Source of the DNA: Zygnema circumcarinatum
Taxonomy: Eukaryota; Streptophyta; Zygnematophyceae; Zygnematales; Zygnemataceae
DNA length: 64,000 nt
NCBI GenBank assembly: GCA_037447605.1
Contig: CM074804.1
Coordinates: 1,193,331 to 1,257,330 of the forward strand
Direction: 5' to 3'
The first letter of the stretch is position 1; each line of letters starts with the position of its first letter. A model generated the notes under the pieces. That model saw nothing but the letters and a program-made list of their open reading frames with translations. It was not told where the DNA came from and ran no database searches. Positions 1 through 10,645 of the stretch are shown piece by piece. The translations under genes were made by a program, and so were the position numbers.

Positions 1-671
1 GCGGGCAGTTTCACGCTGTACGGAGGGTGATCTGTGGGGTTTCGCAAAGAGCAATGTCCTCTGTGTGTAAGGAAAGGAGGGTTTTCCGTTGTATGGGAGG
101 ACTTCGCTTAATGGAAAAGCCACGTGTTTCCATGTGTCTGTCCGGTTCTTGTTGCGACAGTCGCTCTGTAGCTGTGCATGGGTTGTTGATGAGGTCGAGA
201 TGAAAGGATCGAAAGACGGACGTAACATATTCATCGAGTGCGGAAAAGCTTAAACCTTACGCCATGATGTGCAATGATGAACAGCAAGAATTTGACATCC
301 TTTACCCTTAAAACCCTTCAGGGCTCTAAGCCTACACTATGTGTAGCACATTGCGTATAATAATCAGAGGGGCTGAACCAAGCATCACATCGAGTCACGC
401 GGTCTCATCTAGGCCGACTAAATCATCTCGCCTTTATGCAGATGGTCAAAGTTTTGTCGGATTCAAACCCTAATCTTGCAATGGCATACTCTGCGGTATT
501 CCATCATAAAGTAACAAAGAGACTAATAGCCCGCTGCTCTAATGAATATCTGACGCCTATTTCTGCCCCAATGCCCCCTCCTCCTCCCTCCCTCCATCCC
601 TCCCCCAAGCACCAACCACCCCTAAAATGATTCTGAATTCCTAAAAGCCCAAATGAAAAAAGATTGGAAGC
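1..671. other. Intergenic, downstream of the uL18 gene
   Basis: I see no gene supported by homology here. Short open frames have no recognisable product. The stretch includes the 3' flank of the minus-strand uL18 gene and could hold part of a neighbour cut by the window edge, but nothing shows it. Confidence 0.5.
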
Positions 672-992
672 TCAAAGCAACTGCACTCCTGCATCCCTAA
701 TGCCATCCAAAAGCGCCTTCAGCTTGCCATGGTACCTCTGCCCCTCCTTCAATTCGTGCACTATGGCGTGGATGTCCTGCGCTTGGAGCCGCAACGCTAT
801 GGCTCGACCCACGCATGCCGCCGCTTCTTTATCGCTCGTGCTTCGCAAATTCGCCCTCATCTCCTTCTCGGAGCTCGCAGCAGCAGCAATGGTCTGAGCA
901 GTGGGGAGATGCACCGCCTGGGCATACACATACTTGCAGGACATGAATACCTTCAGCGCCAGAGGTTTCGCATACAATAAGCTTCGCCCCAT
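672..992 (-). CDS. Mitochondrial-type large-subunit ribosomal protein uL18
   Basis: Single-exon frame of 106 residues. From residue 11 to the end it follows the L18p/L5e fold: a K-Y-V-Y-A-Q strand, an A-A-A-A-S-S-E-K-E-M helix, a K-E-A-A-A-C-V-G-R helix, and the family-typical Q-R-Y-H-G-K followed by a G-V-Q-L-L ending. This is the arrangement of the short plant uL18-family protein assigned to mitochondria (Arabidopsis AT5G27820-like, from memory), which binds 5S rRNA in the large subunit in the general family model. The start ATG is fixed by an in-frame TAG eight codons upstream. No long transit peptide precedes the domain, which is usual for this short form. It lies head to head with the TTC1-like gene, 736 bp between start codons. 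Mitochondrial rather than plastid location is inferred from similarity only. Confidence 0.85.
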   Translation of the reverse strand: MGRSLLYAKPLALKVFMSCKYVYAQAVHLPTAQTIAAAASSEKEMRANLRSTSDKEAAACVGRAIALRLQAQDIHAIVHELKEGQRYHGKLKALLDGIRDAGVQLL

Positions 993-1728
993 TGGGAAAG
1001 AAGCCGCCGCGAACTATTGAAGTGTCGGCGGCGCCTCAAAAGGCTAAAGGTGGTGAGAAGGAAGGAACCTAAAACTGTGAATTATTGATTGTGACCAAGG
1101 AGCCCTAAATTATATGCAGGGAAGCGGAGGAGGTGGTCCGGGGATGGCAGTGAAGGATAGTGCGGCAGTTCAATTAGCAGAGTGATATCAATGCTTAAAT
1201 GACGTGAATGCAGCGAAGCTCTCAACCTGTAGCAGGAGCAATTGTATGAATCAGCCGGAAAGGCAATTCCTTCTCAATTTGAGAGAACTAGCCCTCGAAT
1301 CTCGACCTGCTATCCGGCTTATTATAGCGGGCGATTTTAGCCTCGCAATGTCCGAAACTGAAACATTCTTAGTCTCCGATACAAATCAATCGCAACCTCA
1401 ACAATGTAACCCTAAAAAAGTAACCCTAAATCGTAACCCGAGTCTCGCCAGCTCCCTCTCGAACTCTGCCTCTGACTTCAGCTAAGTAAAACACTGCGCC
1501 GTCACGGTTTTAATATCGTCCTTCGTCCAGGACCAATCATGGATTGCCACGTGTACATTAGTTCTTACGTGGCAAGCCGTGATTGGCTCATCAACTGAAT
1601 GAAAAAATTTACCCGCCTCATGCGGCCATACATCCATGGATGACCCCGCGAGGTCATGAAATTTTCGCAGCGATTCTAAAAAGGTAAAAAGAGTTTCATC
1701 CGATTAGGGTTTCTGCTACACTGCAGCC
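993..1728. promoter_or_regulatory. Divergent promoter region between uL18 and TTC1-like
   Basis: This 736-bp space separates two start codons on opposite strands. It holds an inverted repeat with CCAAT and ACGT cores (1533-1586, listed separately) and a telo-box-like TTAGGGTTT at 1704-1712, 17 bp before the TTC1 start. An open frame at 1204-1485 shows no recognisable product. Shared bidirectional control is inference. Confidence 0.55.
1533..1586. promoter_or_regulatory. Imperfect inverted repeat with CCAAT and ACGT cores
   Basis: Left arm 1533-1552 and right arm 1567-1586 are reverse complements at 18 of 20 positions, with a 14-nt spacer. Each arm has a CCAAT box at its outer end and a GCCACGT (G-box-type) core at its inner end. 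The symmetry faces both genes of the divergent pair, as expected if the same factors (NF-Y and bZIP/bHLH classes) serve both directions. Confidence 0.6.
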
Positions 1729-2719
1729 ATGGTGGAAATCAGCGAATGTGAAGAGGACACGCGTCCCGCTCCTCCCTCCCGCATGGCAGAGAAGCCGTCA
1801 CAGTCGACCGAAAAGCAGGCAACGGAACTGAAACAGGAGAGGGAACAGCGTTCTGGGGAACGGAGCGATGGGGTCAGTGCAGGAATTAGAGAAGAGGACG
1901 GCGATGATGATAATGTCGATAATAGGAGTGGGGTCGAGGCAGTGTGTGGGAACAGCAACACGGAGGAGGAGGGCGATGAGGGGGAGCGGAGAGTGGGAGA
2001 GAGGGAGGGAGACGGGTGGGAGACAGCAAGTGAGGGAGATGAGTCTCCGTCGAATGGAGGGGAGGAGCTTTTCGAAGATGCATTGAGCGAAGAGGATCTT
2101 CGGAAGGTGCGATGCGGACATTTTCTTATGAAATTTTAGGCATTTTCACGATATTTTTAAAGTCCAAGTGTTTTTTAGGCTAGGATTGGGAGTATTTGAA
2201 TTGGCTTTCGGTGGCTGAGGCCTTTTTGAGGTTTTGTTTTGTTTTTTAGGGTTTAACGGATCTACAAACGTTTAGGGTTTTTGAGGCGCTGTCTGCTTGT
2301 CGTCGATATATGAAGCGATGAATTGCTGTAGAATTTTGCATGCTGGGGAATGGTGCACTTTATATGATGACCTAAATTCACAGGTCTTGTTTTCGATAGC
2401 CAACCAGCAATGTTTGCATCTCACCACTAGTTACCAATACTTCGGATTCATGCAGTCAGAAGTACTTTCTTCTCATGTTCCGGTCCCGATACCTAGAACT
2501 GTATCCCCGCCCTCGTCCTCGTATGTGTCGTCACAGTCAGTTTTGCGCTTTTGAAAGGAAAATATTGGAGACGTCGCAACTCGAACTTCCTTTCTATTAT
2601 TCATCTCGATTGTGCATGCAACAAACTGCATGAGTGACCCAACAACATAAGCGCATGTGAATACCGCCATCACCTCTTCGAGCATGAATGTTAGCATGAC
2701 ATGCTTCCCCTAGAGGCCG

Positions 2720-2752
<33 letters not shown>

Positions 2753-3027
2753 CATTGTTGTTGAGGAGAGGGCGGTTGGGGGCCGGAGCGAGTGAGCGCA
2801 GAGGGCGATCGCGCAGGCGGAGGAGTGTCGGCGCGAGGGCAACGCGCTGTACGGACGGGGGGCCTTGGGGCCCGCGCTGGAGCAGTACGGCCGCGCGCTG
2901 CGCCTCCTCCCTGACCACGCCGAGGCCGCCGAGGCGCGCGCGGCCTGCCATGCGAACAGCGCCATCTGTCATCTGCAATTGGTGAGCGCGCTCTCCCTCC
3001 CTCCCTCCCTCCCTCCCNNNNNNNNNN

Positions 3028-3063
<36 letters not shown>

Positions 3064-4120
3064 TTCTCCCTCCCTCGCTCCCTCGCTTGGCTCCCCCTCT
3101 CTCCCTCTTCTATGTCACCTCCCACTCTCTTTCTTTTTTCCACATCTCTCTCTCTCTCTCTCTCCCTCTCTCCCCTTTCCTTCCCACTGCTGGCCAACCG
3201 AGTACAATCAACTCATTCTCACCCTTCCTCTCCAAAAACTTCCGTCCCCGACGGAGGCAGTCAGCCACAACTGAACCAATACTCTTCAAAAGCAAATCAC
3301 TTGAGCCTTGTGCCATGGTCCTTTGTTGACCGAGGAGCTTCCTGCATGGAACGCCGTTAGGGTTTCTTGGGCATTAACTGAGAGACCATGAAGATGCGTT
3401 GCTGCAGGATGAACTTGAAGCTGCCGTGAAGGCGAGCTCTGCAGCGTTGGACCTTAAACCTGACTATGTCAAGGCGCTGCTGCGACGCGCTCAGGCGCAG
3501 GAACGGCTCGACCGCCATGAAGAAGCTCTCGCAGGTAGGGTCACTCTCGAAGGTTCTGTAGATGTAGAAGTTCAGAGCCTCATGTTTTTTAGAAAGTTAG
3601 GAGTAACTACTTTCGTGCTTGCGCTTTTTGTACTTTTTTCTGTGCAGATCTGAAGAAGGTGGTTGAGTTGGACCCCAAAGATAAGGCGGCAATTGCGTCG
3701 GTGAGGAGGTTGGAGCCGATAGTGATGGAGAAGAGGGAGAAGATGAAGGACGAGATGTTGGGTGAGTGGGGAGCCCTTCTTACATCACTCAAAAGTTTTT
3801 GGACTATCATCATCACACGTGTTTAAATTCTTCCCGACATACTCACTGCAGATTTGTAGGACGTAAACATTCTGGATGCTTCTTAGACCCCAAGCATTCT
3901 AATTGCCAGATTCACCGCTGGATGACCTCGTTTTCAATGGTCCAAGGTGATCCTTAGCTTTGCTCCTCCGAGTTCTGATGTTGAAGTTTTGTGTCGGTCC
4001 CCAGGGAAGCTGAAAGAGCTCGGAAATTCGATCCTGGGCAACTTCGGCATGAGCGTGGACAACTTCAAGGCCGTACAGGACCCCGCCACGGGGTCCTACT
4101 CCATCAGCTTCCAGAACTGA
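1729..4120 (+). CDS. TTC1-like tetratricopeptide co-chaperone
   Basis: Five exons: 1729-2106, 2802-2981, 3408-3534, 3648-3761 and 4005-4120; 304 residues, all phases agree. Exon 1 encodes an acidic, disordered N-terminus (about 1-126) ending E-E-D-L-R-K. Exons 2-4 encode TPR helices, including A-E-E-C-R-R-E-G-N-A-L-Y and A-L-D-L-K-P-D-Y-V-K-A-L-L-R-R-A. The C-terminus carries the family signature K-L-K-E-L-G-N-S-I-L-G-N-F-G-M-S and ends G-S-Y-S-I-S-F-Q-N, as in plant and animal TTC1. TTC1 is an Hsp90/Hsp70-linked adaptor in animals; its plant role is less clear. The exon 3 join leaves one residue fewer between helices than in plant relatives. Intron 2 contains the N gap, so its length is uncertain. 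Confidence 0.88.
2981..3170. repeat. Pyrimidine microsatellite with a 10-N assembly gap
   Basis: CCCT and CT repeats flank ten Ns at 3018-3027 inside intron 2 of the TTC1-like gene. The Ns show that the assembler could not resolve the repeat length, so all coordinates downstream are nominal. A GTT triplet run lies at 2718-2762, also in this intron. Confidence 0.9.
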
Positions 4121-5474
4121 CCAACCCTCCAGGGAGGCGAGGCGAGGCCCATTAGGGCGAGCAGATGGAAGGTGTTCACATGTCAAGTGTAGATAGGGCT
4201 GGGGGGGCTGCTGTGAGGCATGAACGGGAACTTGGGACCAATGTTGGGCATGTTATACATGTGGGTTATCGGGGCTCTAGCAAGGTTGTGCATGCGAGGG
4301 CTTCAGGGGCCTTTCTGCAATGCCGCATTGTTAAGGTTTAGGTTTTAACCTAGGCCTACGATTTGCCTCTGAACATTGTTCTTTCAACTCATGCACTGGG
4401 CCAACAACAGCAAGCAGACAGAAAGCCCCAAATCTGTATTGGTCTGCACAGTACGCAGTTGCAGTTTGTCGTTCTTTCTCCGTTACAGGAATAACTGTCA
4501 CCCAACCGCCAATAACGGCTCCCGCCCGCGAAACCGCCAGTCAACAAGTTTCCGTTTTTCACAAAACGACAAAATCTGCCACCCCTCAAAATTATTCACA
4601 ATCATAATCCCAATTTCCGGCTGTTCAATTTCGTAGTTGTCCGTACAACCAGATGTACAGTACAGTACACCTGGCTTCGTACAATCACTAATCCGTGCCG
4701 TTCGTACAGGTGCTCGCCGTAAAACCACAGAAATCCTCGCTTTCCGGAAAACAATCCCTTCAGGATTCTGCCCGTAACCCAAAAACGTTTCACCTGCCCG
4801 ACCTACTCAAATATTGTCTGACGTGGCGCCCATCCATTGGCTTTAGTCAAGATGTGTCCATTTTCCACCTAAATAAAGGACTATTTCTGACCGCAAATTC
4901 GTCTCCATCCTTACCCGCCACCCGCCGCCGCCCCTCCGCCGTCACACGCTTCCTTTGACCGCCGCGCCGCCACGCCAGCTCGGGCCCAAACCGCCGCTTT
5001 GGGACCACTTAGGGCCCATCGGCTGACGCGGCGCGCGGCGCTGGCGCGGTCCCAGGGTGTCACCGTGGCAGGCCCTGACGTGGCGCCCGATTCTTTCCTT
5101 GTCGCGACGCGAGCCTTATCCGCAGGCCGCGCCCCGAACGACGTTATCCACATCAGATTTTATTCGGCCTGACTCAGCGCCACGCGAAGCCGCCCCACTG
5201 GTCCCTCTGTCGCACGTGCCGCCTCTCTGGGCCAATCAGCGCGTCCGACTCCGACCGGTCCGCCAATGAGAAGCCGTCGTTGCGCGTGCGCTGGCACGGA
5301 ATCTTTTCTGCTGCCTTTCCTTTTCCGAGAATCCGCGGCGTGGCGGCCCCGGCGGGCGCCACGTGCCCCGGCCTCCCGCCTTGTCGGAGGGTCCCCCCCG
5401 GCCCTTTGGGGCCTATAAACGGCGGCGCCGGCCAACTACATTAAGACCGTCCGCACGCTTCAACTTTTAGGGTT

Positions 5475-5548
<74 letters not shown>

Positions 5549-5592
5549 ACATTTCATCAGACGTAAGTGGAGCAGCTTGAGAAGGCGCAGCC
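4121..5592. promoter_or_regulatory. Intergenic, with promoter and leader of the RCxWPR gene
   Basis: The left half is the 3' flank of the TTC1-like gene; I see no gene. Near the right end there are reverse and forward CCAAT boxes (around 5233 and 5262), a CCACGTG G-box near 5360, a TATAAAC box at 5414-5420, a TTTTAGGGTT element near 5465 and a CT run at 5478-5548 just before the ATG at 5593. The TATA-to-ATG distance of about 175 bp suits a CT-rich 5' leader. Confidence 0.6.
5478..5548 (+). repeat. CT microsatellite in the 5' leader
   Basis: A nearly pure CT run of about 70 bases, interrupted by TTT near 5521, lies between the TATA box and the start codon. CT-rich leaders recur before several genes in this window. 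Confidence 0.85.
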
Positions 5593-7548
5593 ATGGCGCT
5601 GGCGGTTCACGGAAGCCACACGTGTCTGACTAGAGCTGTGCAGACGACGCCGGAGTGCATCTACGACGGGCAATCCAAAGAGCTCGCAGCCTTCACACGC
5701 AAGCAGCAGCGCCGAGTGAAGCTCTTCCTCCTGCGGGCCTCCCGACCCCTTCTGCGGAGCGCTCCCGCCCTGCAGTCCCGCACGGCCCGGCAGCCATTGG
5801 AGGGGCACGAGCAGTTGCAAGAGCAGGAGGCTCCGGGCCCTTCTGCTCCCACGGAGCCTCCCAGTGGCGACTCGGACCCTCTCCCTCTGCACGCCCTGCA
5901 GGAGCTTGAGAGGGAGCGGGCGCGGTGGGGGAAGCAGCGCCGTCCCACTTCTCGGCCGCATACTCAGTCTCCCTCCGCCATGGATTGGATGATGATGATC
6001 TCACAGGGAGTGTCGCTGCCGCGGTACGATTGGCCCATTATCGGCCGACCTTCTAAGGAGAATGTCTCTGTCTCAGAGAGGGAGCTGTGGGGCATCATGG
6101 AGTCGCCGGAAGCTTTCGTTTTCACACCACCCAGCCCATCCGGAGAGTCGGAATCTCTAACGATCGAGATCGACGAAGAAGAGGAACTCCTGGTTGATGC
6201 CATCCCTGCGAGTGAAGAAGACGATGAACCTGAGGCTTCGTCGTCATCTCCTTCTGTCTATCCGCGCTGCAGCTGGCCCAGAACCTCGACAGTGCAATCC
6301 ATGGGGGCCTCTGTCGCCCGTGTCTCTCCCGCGCCCGCCTCTCCTGCTCCTTTGTCAAGCTTTGCTCGCTGCAACTGGCCCCGCAGCAATGCAGCTTCCT
6401 CCCCTCTTCAGATGGGCCCCAGATGTGCCTGGCCACGCCCTTCCTCCCAGACATCTCCATCCTCTGAAGTGCCTCATTCGACGAAATTGACAACTTCGGG
6501 ATCTCCATCTGACACCATCTTCGAGCAACTAAAGGACCGGCAGCCGCGCCAAGCCGACGTCGACTCCCTAGAGAGACTCTTTGTGGGAGAGTCCAACATA
6601 GGGGCCCCGCATTGTGCTTGGCCTCGGGTCCATATCCCAAAGCCGTCCGATTCAACCGCTGCTCCGCCTGCTGCTGCGCGCTGCGCCTGGCCCAGGAATG
6701 GAGCTGCTCTTCCAATGCAACTTTCTCCCGTGATTCCATCCGAAGGGGAGACGGTTTTGGCTGCTCGCTGTGCATGGCCGCGAGTGCTTCCAACAGCTGC
6801 CAGGTGTGCTTGGCCCCGGAGCAAGGGACCTATTGCTGCACCGGAGGCCATGTCGCCGAGGGTAGGGGGAGAGGGAGCGAGGTGTGCTTGGCCCCGGAAG
6901 GGGGGGGTAGTCGGTAACGAGAGGGTGGAGGAGATGGCTGTGCTTGGGTCTGGGGCATCCTCAAGCGCAGTGGGAGAAGTGGCAGATTCTGTGTCTGCAG
7001 AATTTGAAGCTTATGCGAATGGGTGTGGTTCGACCTTTACTGATATTGCAATTGCCGCTGAGGGATGTTACCCTCGTTGTGAATGGCCGCGAGCTTCGAG
7101 GACAGAGAGGGAGGGGGTGAGAGCAGGTGTGGGCAGGGAGGAAGCCAGGCAGTTGGTGATTGCTGGTGCGCTTTCAGCTGTGGTTGGAGAGGGGAGATGG
7201 GCAGGGGGTGAGGGAGAGGTAGAGATGGGAGCGGCCGCTGGACCCGTGTCAGCTGTTGCTGCAGTGACTGGAGCCATGCATGCTGCTACGGATTCAGTGA
7301 AGCAGGCTCAGGAAGCGATGGCGAATATGGGGGCGAGGTGTGTGTGGCCAAGGGGGATGAAGGGAGTCCCTTCTATCGCAGGTGGAGAGGTGGCCCCTGC
7401 GTTGGGCCCAAGATGCGCGTATCCGAAAGTGACAGGGAGTGGGGGTAGAGGGCCGGAGGAGGGAGAGGGAGAGAGCAGGAAGGAGGATGTGACCATGGGA
7501 GGAGCACGATGCCCGTGGCCTCGGCAGAGCAAGACGCTCAATGTGTAG
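5593..7548 (+). CDS. Unrecognised protein with 12 R-C-x-W-P-R repeats
   Basis: I do not recognise this 651-residue single-exon protein. Its hallmark is a hexapeptide [RH]-C-x-[WY]-P-[RK] at residues 225, 259, 277, 340, 363, 392, 404, 430, 495, 582, 607 and 639, plus a cysteine-less relative R-Y-D-W-P-I at 144. The linkers are Ser/Pro/Ala/Gly-rich, of uneven length (12-87 residues between motif starts), and look disordered. The first 110 residues are basic and Gln/Glu-rich; an acidic stretch (E-I-D-E-E-E-E) lies near 192-200. No signal peptide, membrane span or known domain is visible. The Arg and Pro codons in the repeats vary freely (AGA, AGG, CGC, CGT, CGA, CGG; all four Pro codons), so the peptide rather than the DNA is conserved. 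The promoter has TATA, G-box and CT elements, arguing that it is expressed. Binding of a metal, haem or a partner protein by spaced Cys/Trp motifs is speculation. Confidence 0.82.
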   Translation: MALAVHGSHTCLTRAVQTTPECIYDGQSKELAAFTRKQQRRVKLFLLRASRPLLRSAPALQSRTARQPLEGHEQLQEQEAPGPSAPTEPPSGDSDPLPLHALQELERERARWGKQRRPTSRPHTQSPSAMDWMMMISQGVSLPRYDWPIIGRPSKENVSVSERELWGIMESPEAFVFTPPSPSGESESLTIEIDEEEELLVDAIPASEEDDEPEASSSSPSVYPRCSWPRTSTVQSMGASVARVSPAPASPAPLSSFARCNWPRSNAASSPLQMGPRCAWPRPSSQTSPSSEVPHSTKLTTSGSPSDTIFEQLKDRQPRQADVDSLERLFVGESNIGAPHCAWPRVHIPKPSDSTAAPPAAARCAWPRNGAALPMQLSPVIPSEGETVLAARCAWPRVLPTAARCAWPRSKGPIAAPEAMSPRVGGEGARCAWPRKGGVVGNERVEEMAVLGSGASSSAVGEVADSVSAEFEAYANGCGSTFTDIAIAAEGCYPRCEWPRASRTEREGVRAGVGREEARQLVIAGALSAVVGEGRWAGGEGEVEMGAAAGPVSAVAAVTGAMHAATDSVKQAQEAMANMGARCVWPRGMKGVPSIAGGEVAPALGPRCAYPKVTGSGGRGPEEGEGESRKEDVTMGGARCPWPRQSKTLNV

Positions 7549-10500
7549 TGGTAGATGGGTTTTTTGTCTGGAGATGCCGAGAGACACTCTTCGTGTCTAA
7601 GTGTACCGGCGCGGTTTTGGATGTATATAGAAAGTGTATATATATGTGTGTACAGCATGCGTAGAGTGTGCAGGTTCTGGGATCTATTTTTGAAAGGGGG
7701 GAGGGATTTGGTGTGGCAAGAGAAAAGGCTGCTCTGACAGGGAACCTGCAGGAGCTGAGTGATTGATACGTTGAATAAAAAGTGAGGTGCGCGCTGCAGA
7801 GTGAGATAGGAGAAGACGCAGAGGTGCAGACAGCGGAGAGATGCAGATGTGCGGATAGGTTGAATGCATGTATGTGACCGAGCACACGATGAATGGGAAC
7901 TGAGCTGGTTCTTGACTTTCCTTTAATTCCAGATTTTGCCAAGTAATGTGTTCTTATTTCATATGCATGATGTGCATGTCTGGGCCCTTGGTGTTTTTAT
8001 GTGAAGAGATGGCATGGCATGGTGTATATGAAGCCGGCAAATAGTTTGAAGTGCTCATGGAATCAAAGGGACATGTCCGTAAAACATGTTTGCAGCAGGA
8101 GAAACTGGAGAGGAGCCACTGAAGCGGAACGAAGTAAAGTATTGATTTGTAAGGTTGAAGGAGAGAGCAGGCAGCACCTCATGTGCAGGGGATGAGTGCT
8201 TGCATGCATGCATGTTGGGGGTGCATTGACAGCATTGTGCACATGACCCGTTTCTATGTAATCCTCGGAAACGTCCAGTTCCCCCTCCCGCAATCCGCAT
8301 GCATCTGCCACCTCCGCCATGTTCCATCGCCAATTACATAATTCCAGTTCTTGTACCGCACAGGCGAAACACAGAACATGCAAATATTTCCTGGAAAAGA
8401 ATCACAACCCAACGGCTCGCCCGTGGAAGAATCCATCCCGGCGCTCCCTCCCTGCCGGCAGCACCCACCCACCCATGCATGCATCCATCATCCCTTCCAT
8501 GTATCCAGCCGTGCATGCACCTTCTCATCCCATCCATGCATATCCATGCATCCTTGCGCCCTGGGATGCCGTGAAACCGAACGTTTGAGAACAAAAGAAT
8601 TTAAATATTTTTCCGCTCTTATCTTCTTTCTATTGTGCTTAGGTCCTTTGCGACCAGTCCCTCGTGGTTCCACATCCTGCTTTTGTCCATGTACATTTGA
8701 TGGCCTCGCCATCATAAGTTCAATGAAATTTTCTCCTTCTCTCTTAGTTAAATATTTTGGCTTCTCCAAAAAGAACTTTCAAAACCAGTTTCTGAAGAAA
8801 AAACATTCTATTTGTGAACACGATTCATTTAAAAAAATGAGAAATGAATTTATAATTTTTTTCTCAACACAATTTTTACTAAAATTGCACGGAACCAAAG
8901 TGGAGAAATCGGAATCCACAAGTACGGCCGAACGTGCTGTCTTTGAACTTTTTCCTGAAACCTTTTCGCTTTCTTAAATCGAAAAAATTTGGACCTCGCG
9001 TGTTCATAGTTCAACCCCACTCAACAAGATTGAGAATGAGAAATTCAGTAAACTCGTTTTCTCATTTTCTCAACCACTTCGGTTTCACGATACGCCTCCC
9101 CGCCGACGCCGCCGCCCCGTCGCGTACGGAGACGGTACGGTACGGCCGAGGGAAAACAGGGACGATGATGTACGGCACCGGATTTTTAGTTTTCAGTACG
9201 GACGGATATTCCAGCGCGGGGGGGCGACAGGCACTGTACGGCACGCCGCCAGGTCGTTTGGCGGCTATCGGGGGAGGCGAATCCAAGTGCACCGACATGC
9301 AGGGGTCGTACGGCAGACTTTCTGCGAAACGAGTACGGAGCCGCAGATACTTTTTTCAGGGGAAACGTTTTAGGTGGACCGTACGGTACGGGCAGTCCCT
9401 TGACCACGTGTCAGGGTACTTTGGAAGGAGTCAAACTTGACAAGGAGACCGCCAACGAAAAGCCGCCACGTGTCAAGATATTGGCAAACATCAATCACAG
9501 TGGTCTGGCCGTACTGTGGGCCTCACGTGGGACGGGCTGGAGACAGGTTGTCGTTTGCGGCCTGCATTAGAATATCGTCATATCGACTGCATATCGGTGA
9601 CGGCCGGCGAAGTTCCCGCCCCTCAGAGCTGCTCCGCGGGGGAGACGCCTCCTTTCGGAGTCACGTTTCGCCGATCGTGACCGATACGGGTGCGATATGG
9701 CGATTTGACACTTTTAAAACTCACAAACGACAAGGAATCGTTCCTGCTGGTCGCATTTTTTTGGACATGCACACGTGGCGCCGTACGATTGGTCAAATGT
9801 CTTAAACCATTATGAGTGGCCGTACACTGTTCCTCTCTTTTTTTTGATTTTTAAATAAAAAAATATTTTTACAATCGATGTCAGCAGGAAACAAACCGCA
9901 TGCTTGTGACGTCCATAAGTTCATGAATGACGTCATTCTCTACGCCTTCCGGGCCCCTTCCCGGAGCCTGCGCGCCTCCTTCGCAAAATTTGCACAGGAC
10001 GGGCACGTGGCATCCTCCGATAGGATACATCACCTGTTGACGTGAACAATACGTCATCCACGGCGGCAGGGTCCCGCGAAGCCGGTGGCGGACCTTCACA
10101 GAAATTCCAATCCTGCGGCGAAATTTTAGGACGAATTCGGGCAGATGAAAAACGTTCGTCCGCTGCCCTCCAGCCACAAATTGCCGTCCTTTCGGGCAGA
10201 TTTGAAAGTTTCGTCTCGGGGAAAGGGTAAAACGGCTGCCCAAAAACTTCCGCCTTGCACGGCGCCCTCTGCGCGCGCTCCGCCACGTGGCGGCGGCAGC
10301 GCCGAGGCTCACGACGGAAATGCTCCGTACAGGGGATCCGCCACCGCTTCGTGACGTGACGTGACATCACAATGTCGGTGGCTCGCTGGCAGGCGGCGCC
10401 TAATGAGACCTGACAGGCGCCGCTTTATAGCGAAACCGGAGGTAGGGTTGGGGAGAGAGTGAGAGAGAGGGAGAGACCGAGAGGGAGACTGAGAAGGAGA

Positions 10501-10645
10501 GGGAGGGAGCGAAAGAGAGAGAGGAGAGGGAGAGAGGAGGCAAGTGAGGCGAAGGGAGAGAGGAGGCAAGAGGGGCGAAGGGAGAGAGGAGGCAAGAGGG
10601 GCGAAGGGTGAGAGGAAGTGAGAGTGGAAGAGGAAGTTTCCGGCC
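7549..10645. other. Long intergenic region with several motif clusters
   Basis: No gene could be supported. From 7549 to about 7950 is probable 3' UTR and flank of the repeat-protein gene. From 8185 to 8560 there are many TGCATGCA and CATCCATG words. From 8580 to 9060 the sequence is A/T-rich with homopolymers. From 9121 to 9391 GTACGG words cluster. From 9405 to 9790 several CACGTG or ACGTGG G-box/ABRE-type cores occur (near 9411, 9467, 9522 and 9773). From 10440 to 10630 a GA-rich leader precedes the first ABCG gene, with a possible TTTATAG box near 10425. Confidence 0.5.
9124..9391. promoter_or_regulatory. Cluster of ten GTACGG words
   Basis: GTACGG starts at 9124, 9135, 9140, 9170, 9196, 9236, 9308, 9333, 9381 and 9386, with overlapping pairs at 9135/9140 and 9381/9386. 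A given hexamer is expected roughly once per 4 kb per strand. CGTAC/GTAC is the core bound by SBP/SPL-family factors and by copper-response regulators of the same fold, so this may be an upstream control region of the ABCG gene. It could equally be a decayed repeat. Confidence 0.5.
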
